The notes: generated by a model from the letters alone, not told the origin. DNA of 64,000 nt from Sphingomonadales bacterium Ga0077557 (GCA_001464615.1 LNFI01000016.1:248001-312000); one strand, 5' to 3'; positions 29,584-39,463 are shown, counted from the first letter of the stretch. Numbers and translations: made by a program.

Positions 29584-30894
29584 ATGGACAGGGCCGGTAA
29601 AAGTCGCAAAGGACCGTCGGGGCCAACGCTGTTCCGGCAGATCGCCACCCGGCTGGCCGCCTTCACCTTGCTGTTCGCGCTGCTCGATATCGGGCTCGTC
29701 GTCGTCACCTATAGCCGCCAGCCGGAATCGCTGGCGCAGGAATTGCTGACGCTGGAGGCGCACCGCGCGGAAAACTCGGCCGACCTGACGATCGGGCCAC
29801 CGGGGGCCGAGCATTGGTCTGCCCGCTATATCGATCCAGCCACGATCGCCGGGCAATCACGCCCCGGTGTGCTGATGGACTGGACCCGGCGCGAGCGCAT
29901 CGCTGGGGGATTTCGCATTTCGGGGGTGCGAACCATCGATCAAGACGGGCGGTCGCGCTGGCTGTTCATGCAGTTCGAAGGCGATGGCATCGCCCCTTAT
30001 GTGCCGGTGATCTTCAACGAAATCGTCCAGCATGTGTTGCTGCCGCTGATCCCCTTGTCGCTGCTCCTGCTGCTGTTCAATATCGTTGCCGTCCGGCGCG
30101 TGCTGCAACCGCTCAGGCGGGCTGAGGCTGAGGTCGATGCGCTCGATGCCGACAATGTCTTGCGACGCTTGTCCGAAGCGCCCGAGCCGCGCGAGGTCAA
30201 TACGTTGGTCCGCGCGGTCAACCGCGCGCTAACCCGGCTCGACGAGACGATGGCGATCCTGCGCGGTTTCACCGCCAATGCCGCGCACGAACTGCGCACG
30301 CCGCTGTCGATCATGCAGCTGTCGCTCGACAAATTGCCGCCCAGCGCGCTTCGCGATGATCTGCAGGCCGACACCCAGCATATGGCGCGGCTGGTCGGGC
30401 AGATGCTCGATCTTGCCCAGGCCGATGCGCTCGCGGTCGAGCCCGATGTCCTCGTCGATCTCGCCGATATCGGGCGCGAGGTAGTGGCAGCGATGGCCCC
30501 CAAGGTGTTTGCAGCAGAGCGCGACCTGCGCTTCGAGAGCGTCGGCGACACCCGTGCGCTCGGCCATGCCGAGGCGATCTATCGTATCTATCGCAACCTG
30601 ATCGACAATGCGTTGGCGCATGCCCCCGGCGCCACACCAATCGAGGTGACCGCCGGGCCGGGGCCGCAGCTCAGCGTGCGTGACCATGGCCCCGGCATCG
30701 CTGACGAAGACCGGCCGCACATCTTCGAACGCTTCTGGCGCAAGGACCGGCGCAAGACCGATGGCGCCGGGCTGGGGCTCGGTATCGTCCAGCGGCTGGC
30801 GCAGGCCCATGGCGGCGCCATCACAGTCGACAATGCATCCGGTGGCGGTGCGCTGTTCCGCGTGACCTTCGCCGCACCCGACGAGGATCGATAG
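29584..30894 (+). CDS. sensor histidine kinase with periplasmic sensor segment
   Basis: Two TM segments flanking about 130 aa, FTANAAHELRTPLSIMQL, LIDNALAHAPG, GAGLGLGIVQRL. Confidence 0.92.
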   Translation: MDRAGKSRKGPSGPTLFRQIATRLAAFTLLFALLDIGLVVVTYSRQPESLAQELLTLEAHRAENSADLTIGPPGAEHWSARYIDPATIAGQSRPGVLMDWTRRERIAGGFRISGVRTIDQDGRSRWLFMQFEGDGIAPYVPVIFNEIVQHVLLPLIPLSLLLLLFNIVAVRRVLQPLRRAEAEVDALDADNVLRRLSEAPEPREVNTLVRAVNRALTRLDETMAILRGFTANAAHELRTPLSIMQLSLDKLPPSALRDDLQADTQHMARLVGQMLDLAQADALAVEPDVLVDLADIGREVVAAMAPKVFAAERDLRFESVGDTRALGHAEAIYRIYRNLIDNALAHAPGATPIEVTAGPGPQLSVRDHGPGIADEDRPHIFERFWRKDRRKTDGAGLGLGIVQRLAQAHGGAITVDNASGGGALFRVTFAAPDEDR

Positions 30895-30900
30895 CCGCCG

Positions 30901-30919
30901 CTGTCAGGTTTGTGTCAGC
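30901..30919 (+). promoter_or_regulatory. 11-bp-spaced direct repeat (Pho-box-like), candidate OmpR-family binding site upstream of the cytochrome operon
   Basis: CTGTCAGGTTTGTGTCAGC; half-site starts 30902 and 30913; same spacing and core as 28747. Confidence 0.6.
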
Positions 30920-30955
30920 AATTGGGTCGAAGCATTTGCCTCCACGGAGGTGACC

Positions 30956-31696
30956 ATGCCCGATCTTTCGATTTCCCCGCTGCCCATCACGGCCCCCACC
31001 ACTGCCGCTACTGTGCGGGTCTGGGATGTCCCGGTCCGCGTCTTTCACTGGGTGCTGGTCGTGACCATTTTGCTGGCGTTTCTGTCGTCGGAGGAAGGCA
31101 GCGCGCTTGCCCCCTGGCATATTCCGGCCGGCTGGGTCGCGGCGCTGCTGATCGCCTTTCGCCTGGTATGGGGCTTTGCCGGCGGCGAGCATGCGCGCTT
31201 TGCTGATTTCCTGAAGCCGGGCGAGATTGCCCATCATGTCGGCGGGTTGTTTTCGGGCAAACCCGAACGGACGATTGGCCATAATGCGCTGGGCGGGGTG
31301 GCGATCATCGCGCTGCTCGGCACGGTCGGCGGCATCATCTATACCGGCGCGACGATGCAGGGCGAAGCCGAAGGCGGCCTGCACGAGACATGGGCGAATG
31401 TGTTGATCGGCCTGATCGCGCTGCACGTGATTGCGGTGATCGCAATGTCGCTGTTGACCAAGGATAACCTGATCCGCGCCTTCATCACGGGTCGCAAGCG
31501 CGCAGACCTCCACCCCGGCATTTCTGATGCGCGGTCGCCCACGCCGCTCGGGCTTCCCATCGCGACGGTTGCGATTGGTGCCGCTGCCTATGGCATCACG
31601 CTGGTCGATCCGGTCGCGTTCTCGCCCGGCGCGCATGCCGAAGCGGGCGAGAATGGCGGTGGTGAAGCGGGCGAAGGCGCGGGCGACAATGACTAG
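30956..31696 (+). CDS. cytochrome b561/b6-type membrane protein
   Basis: VWDVPVRVFHWVLVVTIL, APWHIPAGWVAALLIAFRLVWGF, LHVIAVIAMSLL; GGAGG ribosome binding site before ATG 30956. Confidence 0.88.
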   Translation: MPDLSISPLPITAPTTAATVRVWDVPVRVFHWVLVVTILLAFLSSEEGSALAPWHIPAGWVAALLIAFRLVWGFAGGEHARFADFLKPGEIAHHVGGLFSGKPERTIGHNALGGVAIIALLGTVGGIIYTGATMQGEAEGGLHETWANVLIGLIALHVIAVIAMSLLTKDNLIRAFITGRKRADLHPGISDARSPTPLGLPIATVAIGAAAYGITLVDPVAFSPGAHAEAGENGGGEAGEGAGDND

Positions 31697-31726
31697 GCGT
31701 CTGCTCCAGCCCGAGCGCAGACGCGA

Positions 31727-32941
31727 ATGACTGCGCTCGCGCTCGCCGGTTATAACTGCGCTGCGCTTGCGGTGCAGGTAATTGCGGCGATCATCTTCGC
31801 AGCATCCCGTCCCCGGCCGCCATCGGTGCAGGCCATACCGACCCGCGCCGTGCCCAACGCCGCCTGGGCTGGCCTGCGCGCGTTTCGGGTGCGATCGCGC
31901 GATGATGAGGACGACGCGATCAGCCAAAGCTCCTTCTATCTGGAGCCAGTCGATGGCCGCCCGCTCGCGCCGTACCTGGGCGGGCAGTTCCTGACGCTTC
32001 ACCTCGAACTGCCCGACGCGCGCGGCAAGATTGGCACCGTCACGCGCTGCTATTCGCTGTCCGATCGCCCCGACAAACTGGCCTATCGCATCACCATCAA
32101 GCGTATCCCCGCGCCCGCTGATCACCCTGATCTGCCGCCGGGCCGCGTCTCCAGCTATTTCCACGACCATGTGGCCGCAGGCACGATCCTTCAGCTGCGC
32201 GCGCCTGCAGGGGCCTTTGTCCTCGACGACGACGCCAGCATTCCAGCGGTGCTGATCGCGGGCGGCATCGGCATCACCCCGCTGTTCGCGATGGCGCGCG
32301 CAGCGCTTGCTGCAAAGGCCGACCGCGCGATCCACCTGTTCTACGGCGTTCGCGATAGCCGGGAACTGGTGTTCGAGGCCGATCTGCTAGCGATGGTGGA
32401 CCGGCACCCCAATTTCCACCTGACCATCGTCCAGAGCGCGCCCTTGCCGCTCGAAGCCAAGGGCGATCGCTACCACGCGATCGGCTACATCGATGTCGCC
32501 TTGCTGCGGCGCATCCTGCCGCACGGCCAGCAGCATTTCTACGTCTGCGGGCCGCCGCCGATGATGGCGAGCCTGGTCCCGGCGCTGCGTGCCTGGGGCG
32601 TGGCGAGCGATGCCGTGCGCTATGAAGCGTTCGGCCCGGCATCGATTGAATCGGCTGAGGACGTCGCACCCACCCCGCTCGCCACACCACTGGAAATTCG
32701 CTTCACGCGATCGGGCCGGACGCTCAGCTGGACCGGCGTGGAGACCAATCTGCTCGATTTTGCCGAACGCAATGGCGTGGCCGTCCTCTCTGGCTGTCGC
32801 TCCGGGAGTTGCGGAAGCTGCGACACCGCAGTCACCTCGGGCGAGGTGCGCTACGCCCAGCCGCCATCCTTTGACGTCGCAAAGGGCCATTGCCTGCTCT
32901 GCGTCGGCGCGCCGGTCGGCGATCTGGTGCTCAACGCATGA
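31727..32941 (+). CDS. membrane-anchored FAD-binding oxidoreductase with C-terminal 2Fe-2S ferredoxin domain
   Basis: N-terminal TM; RCYSLSDRP FAD motif; AGGIGITPLFAM; CRSGSCGSCDTAV and HCLLCVG. Confidence 0.88.
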   Translation: MTALALAGYNCAALAVQVIAAIIFAASRPRPPSVQAIPTRAVPNAAWAGLRAFRVRSRDDEDDAISQSSFYLEPVDGRPLAPYLGGQFLTLHLELPDARGKIGTVTRCYSLSDRPDKLAYRITIKRIPAPADHPDLPPGRVSSYFHDHVAAGTILQLRAPAGAFVLDDDASIPAVLIAGGIGITPLFAMARAALAAKADRAIHLFYGVRDSRELVFEADLLAMVDRHPNFHLTIVQSAPLPLEAKGDRYHAIGYIDVALLRRILPHGQQHFYVCGPPPMMASLVPALRAWGVASDAVRYEAFGPASIESAEDVAPTPLATPLEIRFTRSGRTLSWTGVETNLLDFAERNGVAVLSGCRSGSCGSCDTAVTSGEVRYAQPPSFDVAKGHCLLCVGAPVGDLVLNA

Positions 32942-33525
32942 CCGGCATCCGCGCCAGCCTGATGCAGCGGGACGTGATTCCGTTCTACTTGTCGCTCGCC
33001 GCCCTAGCCGGCGGGACACTCGCGCTCGATGCCGGTCTGCATCTGGCCAATGCCGTGTGGATCGGCCGCTATTTGGGCATCCCCGGTGTGCTACTCATCC
33101 TCGCCTCGTCGGGCTATTCGATGCGCAAGCGCAAGTTGATCACATCGGGCAAGCCGGGCGATCTGCTGCACTGGCATGAACGGCTCGCCTGGGCCGGATC
33201 GCTGCTGATCCTGGTTCACGCGGGCATTCATTTCAACGCGATCCTCGCCTGGCTGGCGGTGGGGGCGATGCTGATCAACATCGCCAGCGGGCTGACCGGC
33301 AAATATCTGCTCGGCCGCTCGCGCCAGCGGCTTGAGGCGACCCGCACCAGGCTGCGCGCGCGCGGGCTTTCGCCCGAGCAGCTCGAGGAGCGGACCTATT
33401 GGGACAGCCTGACCTTCGACATGGTCAAGTCGTGGCGCGTCGTCCATCTGCCGATCACACTGGCGTTCAGCGTGTTGGCGCTCGCCCATATCATCGCGAT
33501 CTTCCTGTTCTGGGGGTGGCAATGA
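32938..33525 (+). CDS. membrane protein with b-type cytochrome-like histidines
   Basis: LLHWHERLAWAGSLLILVHAGIHFNAIL, WRVVHLPITLAFSVLALAHIIAIFLFWGW; ATGA overlap with upstream gene. Confidence 0.7.
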   Translation: MTGIRASLMQRDVIPFYLSLAALAGGTLALDAGLHLANAVWIGRYLGIPGVLLILASSGYSMRKRKLITSGKPGDLLHWHERLAWAGSLLILVHAGIHFNAILAWLAVGAMLINIASGLTGKYLLGRSRQRLEATRTRLRARGLSPEQLEERTYWDSLTFDMVKSWRVVHLPITLAFSVLALAHIIAIFLFWGWQ

Positions 33526-34253
33526 TCCGCCGCTGGGCGCTTTGGCTGATCGCAGCCAATCTGTGCGGGCTGATCGCGCTTGCCTTTATCTTTCCGCAAC
33601 AGATGGTCGCGCCCGGTCCGCTGATCCCGGCGCATGCGGGTTTTGCCAACAATTGCTTCGCCTGCCATGCGCCCTTCAGGGGCGTATCGGTTCAGCGCTG
33701 TACCGCTTGCCACACGCTTGCCGAGATCGGCATCCGCACCACGACGGGCAGATTAATGCGCAACGACGGCGATGCCGTTGCCTTTCACCAATCGCTGACC
33801 GAACCCAACTGCCTAGCCTGCCACAGCGACCATAGCGGGCCCAAATTGGTCAAGGCGACAAAGCAACGCTTCGCCCACACGCTGTTGCGGCCCGAGGTGC
33901 GCGACCAGTGTGCCACCTGCCACCGCGCACCGAAAACGCCGCTTCATGCGCAGGCGGGCACCAACTGCGCGGCCTGCCATACCCAGGCCGGATGGACACC
34001 CGCTACCTTTGACCATAGCCGCTATTTCGCGCTGATCGGTCCGCATAAGACCACCTGCGCGACGTGCCACACCGACGGCAATTTCACCCGCTACACCTGT
34101 TACAGCTGTCACGAGCACAGCCCTGCCCGGATCAACGCCATCCACGCCGAGGAAGGTATCCGCGACATCGCCAATTGCGTCCGTTGCCATCGCAACGGTT
34201 CGGGCGAGGGCGGCGAGGGTCGCGAAGGGGGCGAGCGTGGCGGAGACGACTAA
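33522..34253 (+). CDS. multiheme c-type cytochrome (eight CXXCH motifs)
   Basis: CFACH, CTACH, CLACH, CATCH, CAACH, CATCH, CYSCH, CVRCH; N-terminal TM/signal; ATGA overlap with upstream gene. Confidence 0.88.
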   Translation: MIRRWALWLIAANLCGLIALAFIFPQQMVAPGPLIPAHAGFANNCFACHAPFRGVSVQRCTACHTLAEIGIRTTTGRLMRNDGDAVAFHQSLTEPNCLACHSDHSGPKLVKATKQRFAHTLLRPEVRDQCATCHRAPKTPLHAQAGTNCAACHTQAGWTPATFDHSRYFALIGPHKTTCATCHTDGNFTRYTCYSCHEHSPARINAIHAEEGIRDIANCVRCHRNGSGEGGEGREGGERGGDD

Positions 34254-36807
34254 CCCCGATCGCTGCGGCCTGTCTTCAGCCGCAGCAGCAGCCCGGTTGG
34301 CAGCCGATGGGCCCAATGAATTGCCAAAGACTGGGCGACGATCGGTCTGGCGCATTGCGGTCGAGGTGTTGCGCGAGCCGATGCTGGCGCTGCTGCTGGC
34401 GGGCGGTACTGCCTATCTGCTGCTCGGTGACTTGACTGAGGCGCTGATCCTGCTGGGGTTTGCGACTTTCTCAGTCGTCGTCACGGTCGTGCAGGAAGCG
34501 CGCACCGAACATGTGCTGGAGGCGCTGCGCGATCTGTCCGCGCCGCGCGCTTTGGTAATCCGCGATGGCATTCGGCTGCACGTGCCGGGGCGAGAGGTAG
34601 TGAAGGGCGACCTGATCGTCCTGGAACAGGGCGACCGGATTGCCGCCGACGCGCTGCTGATCGAGTCAGGCGACCTCCAGGCCGATGAGTCGCTGCTGAC
34701 CGGGGAATCGCTACCGGTCGGGAAGCAGGTTGCGGCAGGCGATGCGAACGGCGCGCACCGCCCCGGCGGCGATGGCCAGCCCTATGTCTATTCGGGATCG
34801 CTCGTCACGCGCGGCAGCGGCATTGCGCGGGTGCTGGCAACGGGGCCACGCAGCGAAATCGGCCGGATCGGGCAATCGCTGGCAACGCTCGATACCGAAG
34901 CGCCGCGCCTGCGCCGCGAGACAACGCGGATCGTAACCTGGTGCGCGGCGGGCGGAACGGCGGTCGCGCTGCTGGTGGTGCTGCTCTACGGGCTGCTCCG
35001 CGGTGGCTGGATCGAAGCAGTGCTGGCCGGCATCGCCATCGGGATGTCGATGCTGCCCGAAGAATTTCCGGTGGTGCTGACGGTGTTCCTGGCGATGGGC
35101 GCGTGGCGGATCGGCAAGGTCGGCGTGCTCACGCGCCGCGCCGCTGCGATCGAGACTCTGGGCTCGGCGACCGTGCTGTGCACCGACAAGACGGGGACAC
35201 TGACCGAAAACCGCATGTCGCTCGCCGAACTCTGGCTGCCATCGGGCGAGACTTTGGCGATTGGCGCTGCTATCGCCACCCCCGCAGCGTGGCACAGGCT
35301 GATCGAAACCGCCGCGCTCGCCAGTGCCGCGCAGCCGAGCGATCCGATGGAGATCGCCTTGCACGAGGCCCGCACGGCCATTCCCGCGATTACCTCCCCC
35401 GATGGCACGCTGGCGCACGCCTACGCGCTGCGCCCCGAACTACTGGCGATGTCCAACATCTGGGAACACGGCGCCAGCCTGATCATGGCCACCAAGGGCG
35501 CGCCCGAGGCAATTGCCGATCTTTGCCAGCTCACCCCGCCCGACCGCGCCGCGATGACCGCCGCAGTGGAGGCGATGGCCGGGCGCGGCATTCGGGTACT
35601 GGCCGTCGCCACTGCCACTCCGCCCGACAGCGCCTGGCGGGAGAGCCAGTTCGATTATGACTATGCGCTAACCGGTCTGGTCGGCCTCGCCGATCCGCTG
35701 CGCGCCAGCGTTCCCGCCGCCGTTGGCGAGTGCCGCAGTGCCGGCATCCGCATCGTGATGATCACCGGTGATTATGCCGCCACCGCGCGATCGATCGCCA
35801 AACAGGCGGGGATTGCCGATGGCGAAGTGCTGACCGGCATCGCACTTGACGCGCTCGACGATGCAGCGTTGGCCGACCGGCTCGAGGCTGTCACCGTGTT
35901 CGCGCGCATCATGCCCGAACAGAAATTGCGGATCGTGCAAGCCTATAAGGCGCTGGGCGAGATCGTCGCGATGACCGGCGACGGGGTCAACGACGCGCCG
36001 TCGTTGAAAGCAGCGCATATCGGCGTGGCGATGGGCAAACGCGGCACTGATGTCGCCCGCGAAGCCGCGGCGATCGTTTTGCTTGACGATGATTTCGGGT
36101 CGATCGTCGAGTCGGTCCGGCTCGGGCGGCGGATTTACGACAATATCCGCAAGGCGATGGCGTTCATCTTCGCGGTGCATGTGCCGATTGCGGGGCTGGC
36201 GCTGTTGCCCTTGTTCTTCGGCCTGCCGCTGTTGTTCGGGCCGATCCATATCGCGCTGCTTGAAATGGTGATCGATCCCGTTTGCGCGCTGGTGTTTGAA
36301 GCGGAACGCGACGAGGATGATATCATGGCACGACCACCGCGCGACCCGAACGAACCGCTCTTCTCGATCGGGATGATCGCCTGGAGCGTGGTACAGGGGG
36401 GGATGGCGTTCATTATGCTCTCGACGGTTTTCCTGGTTGAGACCTGGAGCGGGATGGCGGATGCCGAGTTGCGCGCGCTGATTTTTTTCGCGCTGATCGC
36501 CGAGCTAATCGCGCTGATCCTGGTGAACCGTTCGTTCGGGGCGTCGCTGGGGGAGGCCTTGTCGCGGCATAACGCGGCATTGCGCTATGTCGTCCTGGCG
36601 ATTGCCGCCATCACCGCGCTGATCCTGTTCCTGCCTTCAGCGCAGATTCTGCTGAAATTCGGATCGATCGCTTGGACTGACATGGCGTTGGCGGCGGGGC
36701 TGGGCGTGGTGCTGCTGGTCGTGCTTGAGGGGGCCAAGCCATTGGTCGGCCGCCTGCTCGCTGGGCGCTCGGGACTCGTCGCGGCCAACGGGATGGGGCA
36801 CGCATGA
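34237..36807 (+). CDS. cation-transporting P-type ATPase (P2-like, PEEFP subgroup)
   Basis: TGES, CTDKTGTLTENRM, GDGVNDAPSLK; M4 motif PEEFPVV; GTG start overlapping the cytochrome c gene. Confidence 0.92.
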   Translation: MAETTNPDRCGLSSAAAAARLAADGPNELPKTGRRSVWRIAVEVLREPMLALLLAGGTAYLLLGDLTEALILLGFATFSVVVTVVQEARTEHVLEALRDLSAPRALVIRDGIRLHVPGREVVKGDLIVLEQGDRIAADALLIESGDLQADESLLTGESLPVGKQVAAGDANGAHRPGGDGQPYVYSGSLVTRGSGIARVLATGPRSEIGRIGQSLATLDTEAPRLRRETTRIVTWCAAGGTAVALLVVLLYGLLRGGWIEAVLAGIAIGMSMLPEEFPVVLTVFLAMGAWRIGKVGVLTRRAAAIETLGSATVLCTDKTGTLTENRMSLAELWLPSGETLAIGAAIATPAAWHRLIETAALASAAQPSDPMEIALHEARTAIPAITSPDGTLAHAYALRPELLAMSNIWEHGASLIMATKGAPEAIADLCQLTPPDRAAMTAAVEAMAGRGIRVLAVATATPPDSAWRESQFDYDYALTGLVGLADPLRASVPAAVGECRSAGIRIVMITGDYAATARSIAKQAGIADGEVLTGIALDALDDAALADRLEAVTVFARIMPEQKLRIVQAYKALGEIVAMTGDGVNDAPSLKAAHIGVAMGKRGTDVAREAAAIVLLDDDFGSIVESVRLGRRIYDNIRKAMAFIFAVHVPIAGLALLPLFFGLPLLFGPIHIALLEMVIDPVCALVFEAERDEDDIMARPPRDPNEPLFSIGMIAWSVVQGGMAFIMLSTVFLVETWSGMADAELRALIFFALIAELIALILVNRSFGASLGEALSRHNAALRYVVLAIAAITALILFLPSAQILLKFGSIAWTDMALAAGLGVVLLVVLEGAKPLVGRLLAGRSGLVAANGMGHA

Positions 36808-37892
36808 CCGAACCGGCCGACCCCCGTACCATTCTTGAGCGCGGCTTCATGCCCTTGCTGCTCTTGCTCGTCACCGTCGCCTTTGTCTGGCTGATCGGGC
36901 CGTTCATCGGGGCAATCCTGTGGGGCGTGATCACCGCGATCCTGTTCACGCCACTCAACGCGCAGGTGCTGGCGCGGATCCCGCAGCGCCGCAGTCTCGC
37001 CGCCATCATCACCCTGGTGATCATCATGGCGGTCGCGATCATCCCGGCGATGCTGCTCGGGGTCGCATTACTCAGCCAGGCGACGGCGATCTATGGCCAG
37101 GTCCAGTCGGGCGAGATCGACATCGGGCGCGGCTTCGTCGCAGCGGAGCGCCATTTGCCGCCGTTCGTGCGCGCTTGGCTCGTGGATATGGGTCTGGGCG
37201 ATTTTGACGCCGTGCGCGACCGGATCGGCCAGGGCATCGCCAGCAGTTTCCAGACGCTGGCACGGCAGGCGTTTACGGTCGGGCAGGGAACGATCGCGTT
37301 TTTCCTCTCGCTTGGCGTGATGCTGTACCTGACCTTCTTCCTGCTGCGCGACGGCCAAGCCCTGACCATGATGGTCGAGCGCAGCCTGCCGCTGCCGGTC
37401 GATCAGCGACGTTTCCTGGTGGCGCGCTTCGTCGCCGTCGTCCGTGCGACCATCAGGGGCAGCATAATCGTCGCGATCCTGCAGGGGCTGGTCGGCGGGG
37501 TCATGTTCTGGACGCTCGGGATCAGCGGCGCCTTGCTCTGGGGTGTGGCGATGGCGATTTTCTCGCTGTTCCCCGCGATCGGTACGGGCCTTATCTGGGT
37601 GCCAGTCACCGTCTATCTCCTCGCCACCGGCGATGTCTGGCGCGGCGTCGCGCTGTTTCTGTGCGGCTTTTTCATCATCAGCAGCGTCGACAATGTCGTG
37701 CGGCCAATTCTGGTCGGGCGCGATGCCCGTATGCCCGATTATGTCGTGCTGATCGCAACGCTCAGCGGTTTCGAGCTGATGGGATTTAACGGCTTCGTGA
37801 TCGGCCCCGTCATCGCCGCGCTGTTCATGGCGGTTTGGGAAATTCACGCTAATACCCCGGCAAGCAACGCTACCGACAGACCGGCTGATTGA
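36804..37892 (+). CDS. AI-2E family transporter
   Basis: Repeated TM pattern, LFPAIGTGLIWVPVTVYLLATGDVWRGVALFL, VVRPILVGRDARMPDYVVLIATLSGFELMGFNGFVIGPVI; ATGA overlap. Confidence 0.88.
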   Translation: MTEPADPRTILERGFMPLLLLLVTVAFVWLIGPFIGAILWGVITAILFTPLNAQVLARIPQRRSLAAIITLVIIMAVAIIPAMLLGVALLSQATAIYGQVQSGEIDIGRGFVAAERHLPPFVRAWLVDMGLGDFDAVRDRIGQGIASSFQTLARQAFTVGQGTIAFFLSLGVMLYLTFFLLRDGQALTMMVERSLPLPVDQRRFLVARFVAVVRATIRGSIIVAILQGLVGGVMFWTLGISGALLWGVAMAIFSLFPAIGTGLIWVPVTVYLLATGDVWRGVALFLCGFFIISSVDNVVRPILVGRDARMPDYVVLIATLSGFELMGFNGFVIGPVIAALFMAVWEIHANTPASNATDRPAD

Positions 37893-37906
37893 CTGAGATT
37901 AACGCC

Positions 37907-39463
37907 TCATTCCCACTCGATCGTGCCGGGCGGCTTGCTGGTATAGTCGTAAGTCACGCGGTTAATGCCCTTGACCTCATTGACGATGCGGGTCGCCACG
38001 CGCGGCAGGAATCCGCCGGGATATTCAAACGCCTGTGCGGTCATCCCGTCGGTTGACGTCACCGCACGCAGCGCCAGGACATTGTCATAGGTCCGCCCGT
38101 CGCCCATCACGCCCACCGATCGCACGGGGAGCAGCACCGCAAACGCCTGCCAGATCGCATCGTACAACCCGGCATTGCGGATTTCCTCAAGGTAGATCGC
38201 ATCGGCCTTGCGGAGGATATCGCAGCGTTCCTTGGTCACCTCGCCCGGAATACGGATCGCCAGGCCAGGTCCTGGAAACGGATGCCGCCCGACAAAGATA
38301 TCGGGCAGGCCAAGCTCGCGTCCCAGCGCGCGGACCTCGTCCTTGAACAATTCGCGTAACGGCTCGACCAGCTTCATATTCATGCGTTCGGGCAGACCGC
38401 CGACATTATGGTGGCTCTTGATCGTGACCGATGGCCCGCCGGTGAACGACACGCTTTCGATTACATCGGGATAGAGCGTCCCCTGCGCCAGAAACTCCGC
38501 GCCGCCGATCTTACGCGCTTCGGCCTCGAACACTTCGATAAAGGTCGCACCGATGAACTTGCGCTTCGCCTCAGGGTCAGTGAGGCCCTTGAGCCCGTTC
38601 AGAAACAGTGTTTCCGCGTTCACATGGACCAGCGGAATATTATAATGGTTGCGGAACAAGCCCACGACCTGATCGGCCTCGCCACTGCGCATCAGCCCAT
38701 GATCGACGAACACGCAGGTGAGCTGTGTCCCGATCGCCTCATGGATCAGCACGGCGGCAACGGCTGAATCGACCCCGCCGGACAGGCCGCAAATCACCCT
38801 GCCCGTTCCCACTTGCGCGCGGATCTCGTCGATCTTGGTCTGGCGAAATTCCGCCATCGTCCAGTCGCCCGCCAGCCCGCAAACATGGCGCGCGAAATTG
38901 GCGATCAGCTTGCCGCCATCGGGGGTATGGACCACCTCCGGGTGGAACTGCATCGCGTAATATTGGCGGGTATCATCGGCGATGACGGCAAAGGGCGCGC
39001 CGGGGCTGGTCGCGACCGTGCGGAAGCCTGGGGCAAGGCTGGTGACCTTGTCGCCATGGCTCATCCACACCTGATGCGTCTCGCCCTCTGTCCAAAGCCC
39101 GTTGAACAGCCCGCAGCTATCTTGCACCTCGATAAAGGCATGACCAAACTCGCCGCTATCGCCGAGCTGCACCTCGCCGCCGAGCTGCGCCATCATGGTT
39201 TGCTGGCCATAACAAATGCCCAACACCGGCACCCCGCTATCGAACACGATCTGCGGCGCGCGCGGGCTGTCGGCATCCAGCACCGAAGCCGGACTGCCCG
39301 ACAGAATCACGCCCTTTGGCTGCATCCGCGCAAAGGCGGCGGCGGCGGCGTTAAAGGGAGCGATCTCACTATACACCCCCGCCTCACGCACACGGCGGGC
39401 GATGAGCTGGGTCACCTGGCTGCCGAAATCGATGATCAGGATGGAGTCGGGATGCTGGTTCAT
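37907..39463 (-). CDS. guaA: GMP synthase (glutamine-hydrolysing)
   Basis: [48 protein letters not shown]-terminus. Confidence 0.96.
   Translation of the reverse strand: MNQHPDSILIIDFGSQVTQLIARRVREAGVYSEIAPFNAAAAAFARMQPKGVILSGSPASVLDADSPRAPQIVFDSGVPVLGICYGQQTMMAQLGGEVQLGDSGEFGHAFIEVQDSCGLFNGLWTEGETHQVWMSHGDKVTSLAPGFRTVATSPGAPFAVIADDTRQYYAMQFHPEVVHTPDGGKLIANFARHVCGLAGDWTMAEFRQTKIDEIRAQVGTGRVICGLSGGVDSAVAAVLIHEAIGTQLTCVFVDHGLMRSGEADQVVGLFRNHYNIPLVHVNAETLFLNGLKGLTDPEAKRKFIGATFIEVFEAEARKIGGAEFLAQGTLYPDVIESVSFTGGPSVTIKSHHNVGGLPERMNMKLVEPLRELFKDEVRALGRELGLPDIFVGRHPFPGPGLAIRIPGEVTKERCDILRKADAIYLEEIRNAGLYDAIWQAFAVLLPVRSVGVMGDGRTYDNVLALRAVTSTDGMTAQAFEYPGGFLPRVATRIVNEVKGINRVTYDYTSKPPGTIEWE

Noticed and set aside
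30821-32335. 504-aa minus-strand ORF
   Set aside because: Antisense to histidine kinase, cytochrome b561 and reductase genes; no recognisable domain; shadow ORF
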